From Sulfuricella sp. (GTDB lineage Bacteria > Pseudomonadota > Gammaproteobacteria > Burkholderiales > Sulfuricellaceae), in the NCBI GenBank assembly GCA_018336195.1, contig JAGXQV010000211.1, positions 1 to 64,000 on the forward strand: a DNA stretch of 64,000 nucleotides. Direction: 5' to 3'. The notes beneath the pieces are model-generated. The model was not told the DNA's origin, did not search any database, and saw only the letters and a program-made list of their open reading frames with translations. The first letter of the stretch is position 1; every line of letters starts with the position of its first letter. Below, in pieces: positions 60,411-64,000 of the stretch. Position numbers and translations under genes: made by a program.

Positions 60411-61718
60411 CTACAACAGCAAGCGCCGCACGTCCGCCAGCATCTGGCCGAGGTAGGTGACGAAGCGTGCACCCTGCGCGCCGTCGATCACCCGGTGGTC
60501 GTAGGACAGCGACAGCGGCAGCATCAGGCGCGGCACGAATTCCTTGCCGTTCCACAGCGGTTTCATGACGGCGCGCGAGACGCCCAGCACCGCCACTTCC
60601 GGAGAATTGATGATGGGCGTGAAGAAGCTCCCGCCGATCCCGCCCAGGCTGGAGATCGAGATACAGCCGCCTTGCATTTCCGCCGGGGAGATTTTCTTGT
60701 CGCGGGCGCGGGCCGAGAGGTCGCCCAGTTCGCGGGCGATATCCAGCACCCCTTTCTGGTCGGCGTTGCGGATCACCGGTACCACCAGGCCATCCGGGGT
60801 ATCGACGGCGACGCCGATGTGGAAGTATTTCTTCATCACCAGTGCTTCGCCGTCGTTGGACAGCGAGGCGTTGAAATCCGGGTAGGCTTTCAACGTCGCC
60901 ACCACCGCCTTGGCGAGGAAAGCCGGCAGGGTCAGACGCACTCCCTGTTTCTGGGCTTCTTCACCCATCGCCTTGCGGAAGGCTTCGAGGTCGGTGATGT
61001 CGGCTTCGTCGTGCTGGGTGACGTGCGGCGCGGTGACCCAGTTGCGGTGCAGGTTGGCCCCGGAAAGCTTCTTGATCTTGGTGAGCGGCTTGACCTCGAC
61101 GGCGCCGAACTTGGCGAAATCGAACTGCGGCATTTCCAGTACCGCCAGCCCCACGCCGCCTGCCGCGCCGCGCGGACGGGTCAGCTCCGACTTGATGAAG
61201 GCCTGCACGTCTTCCTTGAGTATCCGCCGTTTGGGGCCGGAACCCTTGACCAGGGCGAGGCTAGCTCCCAGTTCGCGGGCGAAGGCGCGCACCGACGGGC
61301 TGGCGTGAATTTTTACGGCGCTGGGTGTTTCGTCGAGTTCCAGCGGGGCAGGGCGGGGCGGGGCGTAGGCTGGGGTGAGTTCGCGAACCCCAGCAGGCGG
61401 TTGCGAACTCACGGGAGGAGTCTTGTTGGCGGGGGGGGCTGGGGTTCGTTCCTCACCCCTGCCTGCGGCAGGCGCGTCTTCCACTTCCATGGTGAGGATC
61501 ATCGAGCCTTCGGAGACTTTTTCGCCGATCTTCGCCCGCACCGTTTTCACCTTGCCGCCGAAGGGGGCGGGGATGTCCATGGTGGCCTTGTCGCTTTCCA
61601 GGGTCAGCAGGGCATCCTCGGCCTTGATGACGTCGCCGTCCTTGACCAGGATTTCAATGACTTCGACCTCGTTGAAACCGCCGATGTCGGGGACGCGCAC
61701 TTCTTTGATGGTAGCCAT
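60411..61718 (-). CDS. aceF: Dihydrolipoyllysine acetyltransferase (E2) AceF
   Basis: E2 core of pyruvate dehydrogenase. The 435-aa protein has one lipoyl domain (residues 1-80, LESDKATMD near 46), a long linker, a peripheral-subunit binding domain (about 135-170, ASPSVRAFARELGASLALV) and the catalytic domain with active-site SYDHRVIDG near 407. The linker (residues about 85-130) is partly encoded by palindromic repeat DNA. It lies 10 bp downstream of aceE. There is a single lipoyl domain where E. coli has three. Confidence 0.97.
   Translation of the reverse strand: MATIKEVRVPDIGGFNEVEVIEILVKDGDVIKAEDALLTLESDKATMDIPAPFGGKVKTVRAKIGEKVSEGSMILTMEVEDAPAAGRGEERTPAPPANKTPPVSSQPPAGVRELTPAYAPPRPAPLELDETPSAVKIHASPSVRAFARELGASLALVKGSGPKRRILKEDVQAFIKSELTRPRGAAGGVGLAVLEMPQFDFAKFGAVEVKPLTKIKKLSGANLHRNWVTAPHVTQHDEADITDLEAFRKAMGEEAQKQGVRLTLPAFLAKAVVATLKAYPDFNASLSNDGEALVMKKYFHIGVAVDTPDGLVVPVIRNADQKGVLDIARELGDLSARARDKKISPAEMQGGCISISSLGGIGGSFFTPIINSPEVAVLGVSRAVMKPLWNGKEFVPRLMLPLSLSYDHRVIDGAQGARFVTYLGQMLADVRRLLL
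61369..61459. repeat. Palindromic repeats inside the aceF linker
   Basis: GCTGGGGT/ACCCCAGC (61369-61376 and 61387-61394) contains GTTCGCGAAC, and a second related unit GGGGTTCGTTCCTCACCCC lies at 61441-61459. GTGAGTTCGC/GCGAACTCAC (61375-61384 and 61403-61412) is a further inverted pair. All are in frame within the disordered linker. Confidence 0.65.
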
Positions 61719-61728
61719 GCGTTTCTCC

Positions 61729-64000
61729 TTACACCGTCAACGGGTTGGGCTTGTCGGCGTCGATGCCGTACTTGGCGATGGCTTCCGCGACCTTGGCGGC
61801 GGGTAGGCCGCCCTCGTCGGCGAGTGCCTTGAGCGCGGCGACAGCCACGTAGTAGCGATCCACCTCGAAGAAGTGGCGCAGGTTTTCGCGGGAATCCGAG
61901 CGTCCGAAGCCGTCGGTGCCCAGCGTCACGTAATGGCGCGGCACGAAGGCGCGGATCTGGTCGGCGTAGGCCTTGATGTAGTCGGTCGAGGCGATGGCCG
62001 GGCCGGAGCCGTCCTTCAGGCATTTCTCGACGTAACTCATGCGCCGGGTGTGCTCGGGGTGGAGCATGTTCCAGCGCTGGGTTTCCAGCCCTTCGCGACG
62101 CAGTTCGTTGAAACTGGTGACGCTCCAGATGTCGGCGGAAACCCCGAAATCGGCTTCCAACAGGTCGGCGGCGGCGATGACTTCGCGGAGAATCGCCCCG
62201 CTGCCCAGCAGTTGCACCTTGAGTTTCTTCTTAGGCGCGCCGCGCTTCAAGAGATACATGCCGTGCAGGATGCCTTCCTCGGCGCCTTTCGGCATCGGCG
62301 GATGGGCGTAGTTTTCGTTCATGATGGTGATGTAGTAGAAAACGTCTTCCTGTTCCTTGTACATGCGGCGCATCCCGTCCTGGACGATCACCGCCAGCTC
62401 GTAGGCGTAGGCCGGATCGTAGGTCACGCAGTTGGGGATGGTCGAAGCCAGTACGTGGCTATGCCCGTCCTCATGCTGCAGCCCTTCGCCGTTGAGCGTG
62501 GTGCGCCCCGCCGTGCCGCCCATCAGGAAGCCGCGGGCACGGATGTCGCCGGCCGCCCAGGCGAGGTCGCCGGTGCGTTGCAGGCCGAACATCGAGTAGA
62601 AAGTATAGAAGGGGATCATCGCCACGCCGTGGTTGGCGTAGCTGGTGGCGGCGGCGATCCACGAGGCGAAAGCGCCGGCCTCGTTGATGCCTTCCTCCAG
62701 AATCTGCCCGGTCTTGGCCTCGCGGTAATAGCTCACCTGGTCGGCGTCCTGCGGCTCGTAGAGCTGGCCGACCGAGGAGTAGATGCCCAATTGGCGGAAC
62801 ATCCCTTCCATGCCGAAGGTGCGCGCCTCATCGGGGACGATGGGAACGATGTGCTTGCCGACGACTTTGTCCTTGACCAGGGTGGCGAGGATGCGCACGA
62901 AAGCCATGGTGGTCGAAATCTCGCGCTCGCCGGTGCCGGTGAGTTGCGCTTCGAAGTCGGAAAGCGGCGGCACGTCGAGGGCCGGCGCGAAATGGCGGCG
63001 CGCCGGCAGATAACCGCCGAGCTGTTCGCGGCGTTCCTTGAGGTAACGAATCTCCGGGCTGTCCTCGGCGGGCTTGTAGAACGGCACGTCGTGAATCTTG
63101 TCGTCGGCAACCGGGATGTTGAAGCGGTCGCGGAACTGCTTCAGCGAGGTGTCCGACATCTTCTTGGCCTGGTGGGTGATGTTCTGCCCTTCGCCGGATT
63201 CGCCCATGCCGTAGCCCTTGACGGTCTTGGCTAGGATCACCGTCGGTTGGCCGTCGGCTTTCATGGCTTCGGAATAGGCGGCATACACCTTGCCGGGATC
63301 GTGGCCGCCGCGATTGAGGCGCCACACGTCCTCATCCGACATGTTGGCGACCAGTTCCAGCAACTCCGGGTATTTGCCGAAGAAATGCTTGCGCACGTAG
63401 GCGCCGTCCTTGGATTTGTAATTCTGGTAATCGCCGTCCACGCATTCTTCCATGCGCTTGCGGAGCAGCCCGGTCTTGTCCATCGCCAGCAGCGGATCCC
63501 AGTAGCGGCCCCAGATGACTTTCAAGACGTTCCAGCCGGCGCCGCGGAAATCCGATTCGAGTTCCTGGATGATCTTGCCGTTGCCGCGCACCGGTCCGTC
63601 CAGACGCTGCAAATTGCAGTTGATGACGAATACCAGGTTGTCGAGCTTTTCGCGCCCGGCCAGGGAAATCGCCCCCAGCGTTTCCGCTTCGTCGGTCTCG
63701 CCGTCGCCGAGGAAGGCCCATACCTTGCGCCCGCTGCAATCGACGATGCCCCGGTCGGTGAGGTATTTCATGAAGCGCGCCTGGTAGATCGCCTGCAGCG
63801 GTCCGAGACCCATCGACACGGTGGGGAACTGCCAGAAATCCGGCATCAGCCAGGGATGCGGGTAAGAGGGAATGCCCTCGCCGCCGACTTCCTGGCGGAA
63901 GTTTTCCATGTGCGCCTCGCTGATCCGTCCTTCGAGGAAGGCGCGGGCGTAAATGCCGGGCGCGGAATGTCCCTGGATGTACAGGAGGTCGCCGCCAAAA
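61729..64000 (-). CDS. aceE: Pyruvate dehydrogenase E1 component AceE, 5' end cut by window edge
   Basis: Homodimeric-type E1, decarboxylating pyruvate with thiamine diphosphate. The visible 756 residues enter at FGGDLLYIQGHSAPGIYARA and include the TPP motif GDGETDEAE with following NLVFVINCNLQRLDGPVRGN, GYGMGESGEGQNITHQ and the C-terminal VTSFNELRREG and GRSDSRENLRHFFEV. About 130 N-terminal residues lie beyond the window. It is the first of the aceE-aceF-lpdA genes, all on the minus strand; its promoter is not in view. Confidence 0.97.
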   Translation of the reverse strand, partial: FGGDLLYIQGHSAPGIYARAFLEGRISEAHMENFRQEVGGEGIPSYPHPWLMPDFWQFPTVSMGLGPLQAIYQARFMKYLTDRGIVDCSGRKVWAFLGDGETDEAETLGAISLAGREKLDNLVFVINCNLQRLDGPVRGNGKIIQELESDFRGAGWNVLKVIWGRYWDPLLAMDKTGLLRKRMEECVDGDYQNYKSKDGAYVRKHFFGKYPELLELVANMSDEDVWRLNRGGHDPGKVYAAYSEAMKADGQPTVILAKTVKGYGMGESGEGQNITHQAKKMSDTSLKQFRDRFNIPVADDKIHDVPFYKPAEDSPEIRYLKERREQLGGYLPARRHFAPALDVPPLSDFEAQLTGTGEREISTTMAFVRILATLVKDKVVGKHIVPIVPDEARTFGMEGMFRQLGIYSSVGQLYEPQDADQVSYYREAKTGQILEEGINEAGAFASWIAAATSYANHGVAMIPFYTFYSMFGLQRTGDLAWAAGDIRARGFLMGGTAGRTTLNGEGLQHEDGHSHVLASTIPNCVTYDPAYAYELAVIVQDGMRRMYKEQEDVFYYITIMNENYAHPPMPKGAEEGILHGMYLLKRGAPKKKLKVQLLGSGAILREVIAAADLLEADFGVSADIWSVTSFNELRREGLETQRWNMLHPEHTRRMSYVEKCLKDGSGPAIASTDYIKAYADQIRAFVPRHYVTLGTDGFGRSDSRENLRHFFEVDRYYVAVAALKALADEGGLPAAKVAEAIAKYGIDADKPNPLTV

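Overview
The window looks like chromosome from a betaproteobacterium, probably in or near the Nitrosomonadales/Gallionellales/Rhodocyclales. The evidence is high GC throughout, the heat-shock order recN-nadK / hrcA-hemH-grpE-dnaK-dnaJ, a pyruvate dehydrogenase operon whose E3 carries its own lipoyl domain, and cytochrome c, DsbB and TonB functions of a respiring Gram-negative. I could not search databases, so this placement is family-level inference.

Layout. Positions 1-12100 are mainly housekeeping: gluQ (cut by the left edge), tsaD, a GST, a DUF4242 protein, a membrane-anchored di-heme peroxidase, a Crp/Fnr regulator, a TetR/reductase pair with two operators, higBA, mnmA-nudJ, a DUF4160/DUF2442 pair and queC. 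Positions 12124-16678 are an accessory block: a secreted phospholipase C/P1-nuclease-like protein, a bacterial homologue of animal DNase II, an unknown 385-aa protein and a small secreted protein; two of the leaders share a 66-bp motif. Positions 16676-23101 hold a small membrane protein, recN, nadK, vapBC, a Tat-exported dienelactone hydrolase and a membrane protein. Positions 23133-38664 are the hrcA-hemH and grpE-dnaK-dnaJ loci, invaded by a Septu-type defence pair (ptuA-ptuB), a Ca-binding protein, a large hybrid kinase with a NarL-type regulator, and an HD-GYP phosphodiesterase flanked by two paralogous cysteine-rich mini-proteins.

Positions 38920-48698 carry a sulfation operon (cysC, two paralogous sulfotransferases, an SDR), a TonB receptor and a tightly coupled operon of an acetolactate-synthase-like enzyme with two citrate-synthase-like proteins. 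Positions 48903-58083 are signalling and envelope redox: two HQWRQPLN-type histidine kinases (one coupled to a periplasmic binding protein, one to an EAL-HDOD protein), a CZB protein, TlpA-like and DsbB proteins. Positions 58173-64000 are aceE (cut by the right edge), aceF and lpdA, with a toxin-antitoxin-like pair wedged between aceF and lpdA.

The intergenic DNA is unusually rich in palindromic repeats. One ~140-190 bp element occurs three times, and each time its end coincides with the TAA stop codon of a gene. A different terminal-inverted-repeat element ends one base before the grpE start and supplies its ribosome binding site. Repeat DNA also sits in frame inside hemH and in the aceF linker. 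No rRNA, tRNA, CRISPR array or intact insertion sequence was seen.
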